Below, piece by piece: positions 8,572 through 16,237 of a DNA stretch of 64,000 nucleotides (the stretch's first letter is position 1; each line of letters begins with the position of its first letter). The position numbers were made by a program, and so were the translations under genes. The stretch spans positions 556,803-620,802 of the forward strand of contig NZ_RYEV01000004.1 in NCBI RefSeq assembly GCF_004138485.1, given 5' to 3'. Under the pieces are notes generated by a model. The model did not search any database and was not told the origin of the DNA. It saw nothing but the letters and a program-made list of their open reading frames with translations. This DNA is from Peristeroidobacter soli (GTDB lineage: Bacteria > Pseudomonadota > Gammaproteobacteria > Steroidobacterales > Steroidobacteraceae).

Positions 8572-9694
8572 TGTGAAGCTCGCGATATTGCAGAAGCCCC
8601 AGGCGCAGCCGCTCCATTCCGTCGGCCACGTCCCGGGCATCACGGCCGAAACCGATGCGCAGATGCCCCGGGCTGCCGAAGTAGCTGCCGGGCGCGACCG
8701 CGATGTCGTGATGCAGCCAGAGCCAATCCGTCACAGCGACATCGTCGACGTTGAAGACCAGGCGCGGAAAATACATGCATCCGAACTCGGGCACATCTCC
8801 GGTCAGCAGGCCCGCGCGCGCCAGCTCTCCGGCCTGCTTCATCACGACCGGTTGCGAGGCCGACAGGATCCCACGCCAGTGCGACTCGAATGGACGCATG
8901 TCCTCGAGCACGACGGCGGCGACGGTGTGCGCCACTTTCGACAACCCAAACTCGAATCGCTCATACACCGCATTGATCCGCGCCCGCGCCTCTTCGCCCG
9001 CGATGATCCAGCCGCACTTGAGCGAGAACAACCCATAGACCTTGGTCAAGCTGTTGACGCTGATGAAGGCCGGCGAGAGTCTCGCGGCCGTACCGAGGCT
9101 CACGAAATCGCCGTACACCTCATCGACGACAATCTTCACGCCCGCGCGCTCCGCGACACTCGCCAGCCTGAGCAACTGCGCATCGCTCAGATGGGCGCCA
9201 GTCGGATTGTTCAAGTTCGTCAGCACGACCAGTCGCGTGTTGGGACGGATCAACGCCGCGAGTTGCTCCGGATCGATCGCGTACTCCGGCGCGCGACGCT
9301 CGATGAAGCTCACCTGCGCGCCGTGATTCAGTGCCAGCGCCGGCAGAAAATCGAAGTACGGCCGCTCGACGATCACGTGGCTGCCCGGCTCCACGTAGGC
9401 ATTGAAGATGATCGCGAGCCCGCTGCTCGCGCCTGTCGTGCACGTGATCGAGTCGCGGGGCACGTCGTAACGAGCCGCCAGCGAATCCAGTACGAAGGGA
9501 TTGCCGTTGCCGAAGGTGCTGCGATAACGCGACGTGAGCGGGCCAGCGAAGCAGCGATTGATCCGTTCGCGCAGCAGCTCGGTCGGCTCGGCGATCGAGC
9601 TGTCGAACAGCAGGTTCGCCTGCGCATGGGATTGCGACTCCTCGACGATGCGGCGGCACCATCTGGAGTAGTCGTGAGAGTTCAGCGTGTCCAT
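8564..9694 (-). CDS. PLP-dependent aminotransferase, class I/II fold
   Basis: A 376-residue cytoplasmic fold-type I PLP enzyme. Fold signatures are TTGASSGLAIIFNAY (cofactor phosphate region), TNLNNPTGAHLS with N163, the D191-x-x-Y194 pair in VVDEVYGDF, and the likely Schiff-base lysine K218 in VNSLTKVYGL. ATG 9694 was preferred over a TTG 84 bp upstream because the latter would overlap the divergent promoter region. It overlaps the transporter gene by 8 bp and is divergent from an Lrp/AsnC regulator 155 bp away, a common arrangement for amino acid catabolic genes under local Lrp-type control. The substrate is not recognisable. Confidence 0.85.
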   Translation of the reverse strand: MDTLNSHDYSRWCRRIVEESQSHAQANLLFDSSIAEPTELLRERINRCFAGPLTSRYRSTFGNGNPFVLDSLAARYDVPRDSITCTTGASSGLAIIFNAYVEPGSHVIVERPYFDFLPALALNHGAQVSFIERRAPEYAIDPEQLAALIRPNTRLVVLTNLNNPTGAHLSDAQLLRLASVAERAGVKIVVDEVYGDFVSLGTAARLSPAFISVNSLTKVYGLFSLKCGWIIAGEEARARINAVYERFEFGLSKVAHTVAAVVLEDMRPFESHWRGILSASQPVVMKQAGELARAGLLTGDVPEFGCMYFPRLVFNVDDVAVTDWLWLHHDIAVAPGSYFGSPGHLRIGFGRDARDVADGMERLRLGLLQYRELHNV

Positions 9695-9711
9695 GAAACC
9701 TGGGGACCAAT

Positions 9712-9728
9712 TGCGCCAGTAAGGCGCA
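9712..9728. promoter_or_regulatory. Inverted repeat TGCGCC-N5-GGCGCA upstream of the aminotransferase
   Basis: Perfect 6-bp arms flank a 5-base centre (AGTAA), 18 bp before the aminotransferase start in the divergent region shared with the Lrp-type gene. A plus-strand TTGACA hexamer follows at 9732. The repeat may be an operator for the adjacent Lrp/AsnC protein or a leader hairpin. It does not match the classical Lrp consensus, so assignment is tentative. Confidence 0.35.
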
Positions 9729-9849
9729 TCATTGACATTTGCCGCGCAGATCCCGGATCCGGCGCGAAAAGCTTGCAAATACTCGCGAAAGAGCGTCTAT
9801 TTTTCACACGGCAGTTCCGCCGCGCCGGCACCGCAGCCAGGTGAGCTCG

Positions 9850-10326
9850 ATGGTCGAGTTGGATTCGTTCGATGTGCGCATTCTCGAAGCCCTGCAGAAG
9901 CAGGGCGACCTGACCATGGCCGAGCTGGCCGAGCGCGTTTTTCTGTCGCACTCCCAGTGCTCCCGGCGGGTCAAACATCTGCGCGACACGGGGTTGATTC
10001 AGCGCTTCGCCGCCATTCTCGATCCGCGGGCGCTCGGGCTGGGCTTGAAGGTGTACATCACCGTCACGCTCAAACAGCACTCGCAGGTCGCCTCCGAATT
10101 CCACACGCTGGTCACCAACGCGCCGGAGATTCTCGAGTGCTGCATGGTGACCGGCGATGGCGACTTCCTGCTCAAGGCGTATGTGCGTGACCTGCAACAC
10201 TTGCGGGATTTGCTCGGTCAGCTGTCGGGGGTCGAGATCGTCGGCACGCTCAAGTCGGTCATCGTGATCGACGACGTGAAGAACACTTCCGCCCTGCCCG
10301 TCTACGCGACCACGCGCCCGGCCTGA
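9850..10326 (+). CDS. Lrp/AsnC-family transcriptional regulator
   Basis: A 158-residue DNA-binding protein. The N-terminus carries the family helix-turn-helix (LDSFDVRILEALQKQGDLTMAELAERVFLSHSQCSRRVKHL), and the C-terminal half is the RAM ligand-binding/oligomerisation domain ending with LKSVIVIDDVKNTSALPV, a typical Lrp tail. ATG 9850 follows an AGGTGAG site and begins a few residues before the HTH, as in the family. It is divergent from the aminotransferase-transporter pair, which it probably regulates in response to an amino acid. The TonB receptor gene is convergent to its 3' end. Confidence 0.93.
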   Translation: MVELDSFDVRILEALQKQGDLTMAELAERVFLSHSQCSRRVKHLRDTGLIQRFAAILDPRALGLGLKVYITVTLKQHSQVASEFHTLVTNAPEILECCMVTGDGDFLLKAYVRDLQHLRDLLGQLSGVEIVGTLKSVIVIDDVKNTSALPVYATTRPA

Positions 10327-10378
10327 GATGCGGCGGATCATCCGGGCCTGCGCTCAGATGATCCGCACGCAGGCCCGA

Positions 10379-12592
10379 TCAGAACTTCATCGCAAGCGAC
10401 ATGCCGATCGCGCGAGGCTGCATCACACCGACACCATACGCACTCAACCCGGTGGTCGAATTGCGCGGGGTGGCGCTCAAGTAGCCCTTCTCGTCGGTCA
10501 GGTTCTTGACGTACAGCGTCAGGTCCCAGGCGCCCGAGCTGACACCGGCACGCAGATCGAACGTCGTGTAGCTCGGCATCACGAAGCGAGGCGTCGTGGC
10601 GACGTTGTTGAACGGCGCGAGACGATCGCCCAAGTAAGTGACACCGCCGCTGACGAAGCCGTCGAGGCTGTTGGTGACCGGGAATTCCTGCGTCAGGAAC
10701 AGCGTGCCGGTCCACTCCGCCGAGTACGGCAGACGGTCGCCGCTCAAGCCGTACGTGCCTTCCGGCGCGTTCTCGGTGAGCACGGCATCGGTGTACGCAC
10801 CGTTACCATTCAAGGTCAGACCCTCGAGGATGGACCAGACGAAGCTCAACTCCACGCCCTGGCTCTTCGCCTGACCGCCGTTCGCGATGAACGACTCGCC
10901 GGTGCTCTGATCGACCTGGCGCAGCTGAATGTCGCTCCAGTCGATGTAGAACGCCGCGATGTCCATGGTAAGGGCGCGCGAGAAGAAGTCGCCCTTCAAG
11001 CCCAGCTCATAGCTGACCAGCTCGTCGGAACCGAACGTCGGCGGAATCGCCGTCGTCGAGATGCCGAGCTGCTGATTCTGACCGCCGGCGCGATAGCCCG
11101 AGGCAATGCGCACGTACGACATCAAGTGATCGCTGATGCGATAGCGCGGATTGAACGAGTACGTGAACACGCTCTCGTCGGAACCGCCGCCATCGTGGGT
11201 CTCGCCGCCGTTGAGCGGGCCGGTGATGTGCTCGCTGTAGTTCTCTTCGTTCTCGCTGTAGCGACCGCCGATCTGCACGTCGAAGCGATCGGTGAACTTA
11301 TAAGAAAGATTCGCGAACACCGCCTTTTCCTTGAACGTGCTCGGCGTGGTGCCGTCGTACAAGGGCGCGAGGCCGAGGTTGTCGCCGCTCTGCGGGTCGA
11401 CCATGCGCAGGCGCTGATAGCCCTCGCTGTCTTCCTTGGTGTAGAAGGCGCCGACCAGCCAGCCGAACGCGCGACCGTCTTCCGGCGAGGCGAGCCGGAA
11501 TTCCTGCGAGAACTTCTCGGTCTGCAGCTTGTTGTCGATCACCACGCCCAGGCCGGGGCGACCGGCGAAGATACCGGTGAACTGACCGAACGTGCCGGTC
11601 ACGTCCTGCGGGCCGTCGTGATTGATCTTGCCGTACGAGGTGATCGAGTCGAGGGCCGCCCAATTCAGATCGGCGGTGACGGTGGTGTCGAAGAAGCGGA
11701 TGTCGCCTTCGAAACCGTCGGTCTGCGGCAGACGCTCATGCGTGTACTCGCGTGCCAGCGGCGTGTAGTTGAACGTCACATCTTCGTTCGGAGTCGCGCC
11801 AGCGCGCGCGTCCTGGAACAACGCCGACGCCTGCACTTTGACCTTGTCCGTCACATTCCACAGCGCGGCCACGCGGCCGCCGCGAACGCGAGCTTCGTTG
11901 ACGTCCTTGGCGCCCGACAACGTATCGTCGATGTAACCCGCGTCTTCACGCTGGAACGCACTCAGCTTCACGCCGAGCTTGTCGGAGATGATGGGAAGAT
12001 TCGTGCCGACGCGTACGCCGTAGCCGTTGCCGCCATGAGCGACGGTGGAACCGTCGACCTGCACTCGCGAGCTATATTCGTTGGTGTCGGGCTCGGCCAT
12101 CACATATTTGACCAGGCCGCCCATGCTGCTCGCGCCGTACAGCGTGCCCTGTGGACCGCGCAGCACTTCGATGTGCTGAAGATCGGAGGGATCCAGATCC
12201 GGCACCATGAAGTCGCCGCCGCCGCGCGAGCTGGACGAACCGAACGGCGAGTCGCCGATGCTGATACCGACCGTCGGGTTGCCGCCCGTGCCGGTGGAGA
12301 TACCGCGAAGAATGAGCTGAGTGCGACCCGCGCCGCGGGCGTTCATGCTCAAGCCCGGGACTTGCGCGAAGTAGTCGCGCAACTCGACCGAGCCCTGCTC
12401 GGACATCTTGCCGGCGTCGAGCACGGAGATCGCGACCGGCACGTCCTGCAGACGCTCGGAACGCTTCTGCGCAGTGACGATCACTTCCTCCAGATCGTTG
12501 ACGGCGGGTTCGGACTGCGACTGCGCCAGGACTGGCGACATCGCGAGGCTGCACAGAACGCCGCTGGCCCAGAGAATCGATTGATCACGCAT
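10379..12592 (-). CDS. TonB-dependent outer-membrane receptor
   Basis: A 737-residue ligand-gated outer-membrane channel powered through TonB/ExbB/ExbD. A signal peptide (cut near VLA-QSQS, residue 23) is followed by a TonB-box-like EEVIVTAQKR (about residues 35-44). The plug domain includes LILRGISTG and the conserved IEVLRGPQGTLYGASSMGG, and a beta-barrel ends in phenylalanine (LAMKF), as outer-membrane barrels do. The EEVIVTAQKR opening places it in the large iron-complex/carbohydrate receptor group common in Xanthomonadales and sphingomonads. Its ligand is unknown. The upstream region is crowded with palindromes and is described separately. Confidence 0.93.
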   Translation of the reverse strand: MRDQSILWASGVLCSLAMSPVLAQSQSEPAVNDLEEVIVTAQKRSERLQDVPVAISVLDAGKMSEQGSVELRDYFAQVPGLSMNARGAGRTQLILRGISTGTGGNPTVGISIGDSPFGSSSSRGGGDFMVPDLDPSDLQHIEVLRGPQGTLYGASSMGGLVKYVMAEPDTNEYSSRVQVDGSTVAHGGNGYGVRVGTNLPIISDKLGVKLSAFQREDAGYIDDTLSGAKDVNEARVRGGRVAALWNVTDKVKVQASALFQDARAGATPNEDVTFNYTPLAREYTHERLPQTDGFEGDIRFFDTTVTADLNWAALDSITSYGKINHDGPQDVTGTFGQFTGIFAGRPGLGVVIDNKLQTEKFSQEFRLASPEDGRAFGWLVGAFYTKEDSEGYQRLRMVDPQSGDNLGLAPLYDGTTPSTFKEKAVFANLSYKFTDRFDVQIGGRYSENEENYSEHITGPLNGGETHDGGGSDESVFTYSFNPRYRISDHLMSYVRIASGYRAGGQNQQLGISTTAIPPTFGSDELVSYELGLKGDFFSRALTMDIAAFYIDWSDIQLRQVDQSTGESFIANGGQAKSQGVELSFVWSILEGLTLNGNGAYTDAVLTENAPEGTYGLSGDRLPYSAEWTGTLFLTQEFPVTNSLDGFVSGGVTYLGDRLAPFNNVATTPRFVMPSYTTFDLRAGVSSGAWDLTLYVKNLTDEKGYLSATPRNSTTGLSAYGVGVMQPRAIGMSLAMKF

Positions 12593-12673
12593 ACGATTGG
12601 CATTCCCCGACGGCTTGACGCGTGCCTGCGCGCACAGCCTTATTTAAGAAGTGAACCCGGCGCCGACCGAAAT

Positions 12674-12805
12674 GGGGGCGCCCCCGCGCGAGGCCATGGC
12701 CTCGATTCGCGTAAAAACTCTATAGCGGGCCCGCCGTTCTTAGTGTGCTTTCTTGGCCGGGAAATCGGACGGTCGCGTGGATTTTTAACGCGAACCCCGG
12801 GTTCG
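12674..12805. repeat. Cluster of four palindromes upstream of the TonB receptor gene
   Basis: In the 280-bp gap before the receptor gene lie GGGGGCGCCCCC (12674-12685), CGAGGCCATGGCCTCG (12689-12704), GCGGGCCCGC (12725-12734) and CGAACCC-C-GGGTTCG (12791-12805). All arms are perfect. A TATAGA hexamer on the minus strand adjoins the third. They could be operators, or stems in the receptor's 5' leader. No T-run follows any of them, so intrinsic termination is not supported. Confidence 0.45.
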
Positions 12806-12872
12806 GCGAAAATTATGGACAGCTCTGCGGGAAATCCCAATGATTGCGCCCGGATCAACCTCGAGGACCGCC

Positions 12873-13253
12873 ATGCTTCATCACCTGTCCTTCGCCGTTC
12901 GAGATCTCGAGCGTGCGGCTTCCTTCTACGACGCCGTGTTATCGCCCTTGGGGTTCGTGCGGGTGTGGAGCGACAGCACTGCGGTGGGTTACGGCTCGCC
13001 GGGCGGCGGCGACAAACTGGCGCTGAAGCTGGTAACCGAAGGGATCGCGATTCCCGGAGCGGGTTTTCATCTGGCGTTGGCCGCCAGCCGTCGCGATCAA
13101 GTCGATGAATTTCACGCCGCCGCGCTTCGGCATGGCGGACGTGACAATGGGCCGCCGGGGCTGCGTCCCCATTACGGCCCGCAATACTACGCCGCGTTCG
13201 TGATCGACCCCGACGGCTATCGCATCGAGGCCGTGATCAATGCGGCGGAGTGA
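12873..13253 (+). CDS. VOC-superfamily (glyoxalase/bleomycin-resistance fold) protein
   Basis: A 126-residue single-domain protein. It opens with MLHHLSFAVRDLERAASFYDAVL, where the histidine and surrounding pattern mark the first beta-alpha-beta-beta-beta module, and ends with YYAAFVIDPDGYRIEAVI, which holds the usual second metal ligand region. Family members are small metal-dependent lyases, isomerases, dioxygenases or drug-binding proteins; the reaction here is unknown. ATG 12873 was chosen because a GAGGA site precedes it and it places the first strand at the N-terminus. It stands alone, convergent with exbD (3-bp gap between stops). Confidence 0.85.
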   Translation: MLHHLSFAVRDLERAASFYDAVLSPLGFVRVWSDSTAVGYGSPGGGDKLALKLVTEGIAIPGAGFHLALAASRRDQVDEFHAAALRHGGRDNGPPGLRPHYGPQYYAAFVIDPDGYRIEAVINAAE

Positions 13254-13256
13254 GCC

Positions 13257-13676
13257 TCACTCGTTGAGATATTGCTCCTGGCCCTCGAAGCCGATGCGCT
13301 TCATGCCGTTGCGCTGAGCGCTGCCGAGCACGTGAGCCACCTGATCGTACTTCGCTCGCTTGTCGGGCCGGACGTGCAGCTCGGGCTGGTTCGGTTTGGC
13401 CGCCTCGGCGCGGAACAGGTGCTCCAGTTGCGCCAGGCTCTCGATGACGGTGCCGTTCCAGACCATCGTGCCGTCGGACTCGATGGCCAGCTTGATGACT
13501 TCGGGCTGGGTTCTGCCGCCGTCGGAGATGGGCATGTCCAGTCTGATGTTGTGGTTCATCACCGGCAACGTGATGATGAACATGATCAATAGCACCAGCA
13601 TGACGTCGATCAGCGGCGTCGTGTTCATCTCGACCATCGGCTCGTTGGTACCACCTGCGGAAATGCTCATCGCCAT
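13257..13676 (-). CDS. exbD: ExbD/TolR-family biopolymer transport protein
   Basis: A 139-residue inner-membrane protein with one N-terminal transmembrane helix (MLVLLIMFIITLPVM) right after the family motif MVEMNTTPLIDVMLVLL. The conserved aspartate of that motif takes part in proton flow through ExbB-ExbD, which energises TonB. The rest is a periplasmic domain. ATG 13676 has a strong AAGGAG site at proper spacing. No exbB or tonB is adjacent, so this is an isolated copy that must work with a partner encoded elsewhere. The window has two TonB receptors that such a complex could drive. Confidence 0.92.
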   Translation of the reverse strand: MAMSISAGGTNEPMVEMNTTPLIDVMLVLLIMFIITLPVMNHNIRLDMPISDGGRTQPEVIKLAIESDGTMVWNGTVIESLAQLEHLFRAEAAKPNQPELHVRPDKRAKYDQVAHVLGSAQRNGMKRIGFEGQEQYLNE

Positions 13677-13826
13677 GACGTAACTCCTTCTGTGAGAGCT
13701 ATCGACTGAAGCTGAAGCGGATTCGAGTGATGGATTGGAAAAGTAACGTAGCGCGCCGGCGCGCAAAGCCAGTACAAGCCACCTGAACTTTCCCTGCCGC
13801 CGTCGGTCGACAGGAGTTCGCTATTG

Positions 13827-14681
13827 CTATTGTTTGTTGATCGCCGTCACCAGCCAGGTCGCCATCGAGAAGCGCGCCTCGCCATTCTTTATATACGGCC
13901 GGAATGCCGCGTGCACGACTTCAATGACGCGAGCTCGCAGCGCCTCGTCGTTCATTTCTTTCAAGGCAAGCCCCACCGGGCCGAGTTTTGTCACATAGGC
14001 CAGCAACTCCGGCTGGGCCGCGGCGCCTTCCACATCCAGTCGTTCCAGGTTGATATCGCTCCAGCCACTGGCTTCCAATATTCGACGGACGCGATCGCCG
14101 TCCGCGAATGCGAACTGACCGGGTGCGTTGGGATCGGGCGCCGGCAGGGTTGGTAACAACGGTTCCGCCGCGCGCTTGGCCGTCGTCATGAACGGATTCT
14201 CCGCGGGACTTCGCCACGCGACGAAGGCGAGCTTGCCGCCAACGCGCACTGCGCGACGGATGTTAGTAAACGCGGCAACCGGATCGTCGAAGAACATCAC
14301 GCCGAACCGGGAGATCACCGCGTCGAAACGGTTGGCATCGAATGAATGCGTCTGCGCATCCGCCTGTATGAACGTCGCCGTGCCCACTCCATCGGCAGCG
14401 GTCCCCGCCTTCGCGGCCGCGAGCAGCGGCTCAGAAATATCGGCACCGACACAGCGCCCGCTCGTCCCCAATCGTTGGGCCATCGCCCGGGTCGTCGCGC
14501 CGGCCCCGCAGCCGACATCGAGCACCTGCCCGCCCTGCCCGGGGAAGCCTGCATCGATCAGTGGGGCCTCGAACGGCGCGAGCATCCGATCGAGCACCTG
14601 TTGCATTTCCACCCAGGTGCGTCCGGACGCCTCATTCCACAGCGCCACCTGATCCTGATTGACCGCGCGTGCCTCGCTCAT
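13827..14681 (-). CDS. Class I SAM-dependent methyltransferase
   Basis: A 284-residue cytoplasmic protein with the Rossmann-type SAM-binding motif VLDVGCGAGATTRAMA, the acidic loop after strand 2 (CVGADISEPLL), motif QADAQTHSF and post-motif VISRFGVMFFDDP. The fold is close to the UbiE/arsenite methyltransferase group, but the acceptor is not evident. ATG 14681 follows CGGGAG. It is divergent from a SoxR-like MerR regulator, and its predicted promoter has the over-long 19-bp spacer that MerR-family activators act on, with the operator inside it. So it is probably the regulator's main target. Confidence 0.87.
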   Translation of the reverse strand: MSEARAVNQDQVALWNEASGRTWVEMQQVLDRMLAPFEAPLIDAGFPGQGGQVLDVGCGAGATTRAMAQRLGTSGRCVGADISEPLLAAAKAGTAADGVGTATFIQADAQTHSFDANRFDAVISRFGVMFFDDPVAAFTNIRRAVRVGGKLAFVAWRSPAENPFMTTAKRAAEPLLPTLPAPDPNAPGQFAFADGDRVRRILEASGWSDINLERLDVEGAAAQPELLAYVTKLGPVGLALKEMNDEALRARVIEVVHAAFRPYIKNGEARFSMATWLVTAINKQ

Positions 14682-14718
14682 GCTGACTCCCGCCTCGAGT
14701 GCCCCTACGATGCAGCCC

Positions 14719-14749
14719 ACTGTACAAACTCAAGTCGACTTGAGGTCAA
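14719..14749 (-). promoter_or_regulatory. MerR/SoxR-type promoter with operator, driving the methyltransferase gene
   Basis: On the minus strand, TTGACC (14749-14744) and TACAGT (14724-14719) form -35 and -10 hexamers separated by exactly 19 bp. The spacer region contains the perfect 16-bp palindrome CTCAAGTCGACTTGAG (14729-14744). This is the layout of MerR-family activated promoters, and the palindrome matches the SoxR box core CTCAAG-N4-CTTGAG. The transcript would start near 14712, about 30 bases before the methyltransferase ATG. Confidence 0.75.
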
Positions 14750-14751
14750 GT

Positions 14752-15198
14752 GTGAAACTCCTGGACATCGCGCAAGTTGCACGACGCGCCGGCGTGCCCG
14801 CCTCGACACTCCGGTATTACGAGCAGGAAGGGCTGATTGCCTCCGTGGGGCGGCGCGGACTGCGGCGTCTGTTCGAAGCCAAAGTGCTGGAGCAATTGGC
14901 CATCATCGCGCTGGGCCGCTGGGCCGGCTTCTCCCTGCAGGAGATTGCCCAGACCTTCTCGCCGAACGGCGGCATCCAGATCGACCGTTCACGCCTGACG
15001 GCCAAGGCCGAAGAGCTCGATCAGGTCATTCGTCGGCTGACCGCGATGCGCGACGGGCTGCGCCACGCCGCGGCCTGCAAGGCGCGAAATCACATGGAGT
15101 GCCCGCGCTTTCTGCATCTGGTGAAACTGGCGAGTTCGGGCCGACTCGAATTCGAGCCGGAGAACAGGACGCGTCGAGTGCCCTCGCGCCGTCGATGA
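14752..15198 (+). CDS. SoxR-like MerR-family transcriptional regulator lacking a complete Fe-S motif
   Basis: A 148-residue regulator. The N-terminal winged helix reads VKLLDIAQVARRAGVPASTLRYYEQEGLIAS, and the dimerisation helix and following segment track SoxR closely (GRWAGFSLQEIAQTF..LDQVIRRLTAMRDGL). SoxR holds a 2Fe-2S cluster with CxxCxCx5C. Here only the second and fourth positions remain (C109 and C117), with alanines A106 and A111 in place of the others, so a standard cluster is unlikely. GTG 14752 was chosen because GAGG precedes it at good spacing; an upstream ATG (14710) would run through the operator. It is divergent from the methyltransferase gene. The signal may be a thiol, metal or drug. 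Confidence 0.87.
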   Translation: MKLLDIAQVARRAGVPASTLRYYEQEGLIASVGRRGLRRLFEAKVLEQLAIIALGRWAGFSLQEIAQTFSPNGGIQIDRSRLTAKAEELDQVIRRLTAMRDGLRHAAACKARNHMECPRFLHLVKLASSGRLEFEPENRTRRVPSRRR

Positions 15199-15211
15199 CC
15201 TCGAGAATGCG

Positions 15212-16099
15212 CTACTTCTTGTCCTTTTCGCTGGCGAGCCGCTGCTCGAGCCTCTGCTTCGCCCCTTCGGCGTATCTCTGGCAGGCGGTTGAATCGATCA
15301 GCCTGGCCCGATCCCCCTTGCCGTTCTCATCGATCACGTCCCACATGCCCGACAGCTCCGGATGCGCCGTGATCAGCACATCGCAAGGCGCAGCGCTGAT
15401 AGCTGCGATGCTCGACTTCAAATCGCTCGACGCCGTGGGATAGCGCGGATCGCCGCCGTATTTGAAGGCTTTGTCCGAGACTGCGTTCAAGCTGTCGCTG
15501 TACACCAGGTTCAAGCAGCGACCCGCTTCGCACGACTGCCACCGCCACGACGTGCCACCCGGCGCGTGGCCCGGCGTGTGCATCAGGCTCAACTTCAGCG
15601 GCCCCACCTCGACCGACTGCCCGCGCCCGATCGAAACGACATTGGCAACGGCCGGAAAAGGCAACAGATGTCCGACCTGCGGGTCATCGGCTCCGACCCG
15701 TCCACTGCGCAGGACCGTCGCGGCCTTGTCGCTTGCCACCACTCTTGCGCCGGTCAGCTGCTGCAACTCGGCGATGCCGCCGGCATGATCGTAATGAGTA
15801 TGCGAATTCAAGATGATCTTCACATCGGTCATCTTGAAACCCAGTTGCTCGACGTGCTTTGCGATCAGCGGCGCCGACTGAGGCAACGCCCCGTCGATCA
15901 ACACGTGCCCCTGCGGTGAGGTGATCAGTACCGAACTCAGGCCGCGCGGACCGACGTAGTAAGTGTTGCCGTAGATCTGAAACGGCGCCTGCTCCTTGTT
16001 CCAGGCTTCGCAATAGGAGCACTCGATCGCCGCGGCCTGCACCTGGCCAGCGACCGACAACGAAGCAGCGACGATACCGAGCGTCAGGATGCGTGACAT
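15212..16099 (-). CDS. Subclass B3 metallo-beta-lactamase
   Basis: A periplasmic zinc hydrolase predicted to open beta-lactam rings, including carbapenems. The 295-residue product has a signal peptide ending near VQA-AAI (residue 23). B3 ligands are all visible: H100-x-H102-x-D104-H105 in NSHTHYDHAGG, H178 in HTPGHAPGGTSW, and H246 in LITAHPE. The serine of the B3 YxDS motif (YSDSLNAVS) is also present. The absence of a Zn2 cysteine and the His-Asp-His pattern separate it from B1 enzymes, and the signal peptide from glyoxalase II. ATG 16099 follows AAGGAGAA. It is chromosomally embedded with no mobile element nearby, so it looks like an intrinsic resistance gene. Activity against any drug is not shown by sequence. 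Confidence 0.9.
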   Translation of the reverse strand: MSRILTLGIVAASLSVAGQVQAAAIECSYCEAWNKEQAPFQIYGNTYYVGPRGLSSVLITSPQGHVLIDGALPQSAPLIAKHVEQLGFKMTDVKIILNSHTHYDHAGGIAELQQLTGARVVASDKAATVLRSGRVGADDPQVGHLLPFPAVANVVSIGRGQSVEVGPLKLSLMHTPGHAPGGTSWRWQSCEAGRCLNLVYSDSLNAVSDKAFKYGGDPRYPTASSDLKSSIAAISAAPCDVLITAHPELSGMWDVIDENGKGDRARLIDSTACQRYAEGAKQRLEQRLASEKDKK

Positions 16100-16237
16100 G
16101 GTAATTTCTCCTTGCTCCACGAGCTTAGCGAGCTGCCGCGCGCAGATCGTGATCAATTGTGGCAGCAACCCCGAGTGTTAGCAGATCGCGACAACTGCGC
16201 ATGCGAGCACCGCGCTGTTAAGGTTCGCGTTCAGCTG

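Noticed and set aside
10328-13108. A 926-codon open frame antisense to the TonB receptor
   Set aside because: It is the mirror of the receptor's codon pattern in GC-rich DNA, has no domain-like composition, and runs through the receptor's promoter into the VOC gene.
14752-15198. Calling the MerR-family regulator soxR outright
   Set aside because: Two of the four cluster cysteines are alanines, so the defining redox centre is not supported even though the DNA site fits.
15212-16099. Glyoxalase II or arylsulfatase-type metallo-hydrolase
   Set aside because: The signal peptide, HTPGH..GGTSW spacing, YSDS motif and LITAHPE ligand match subclass B3 beta-lactamases better.
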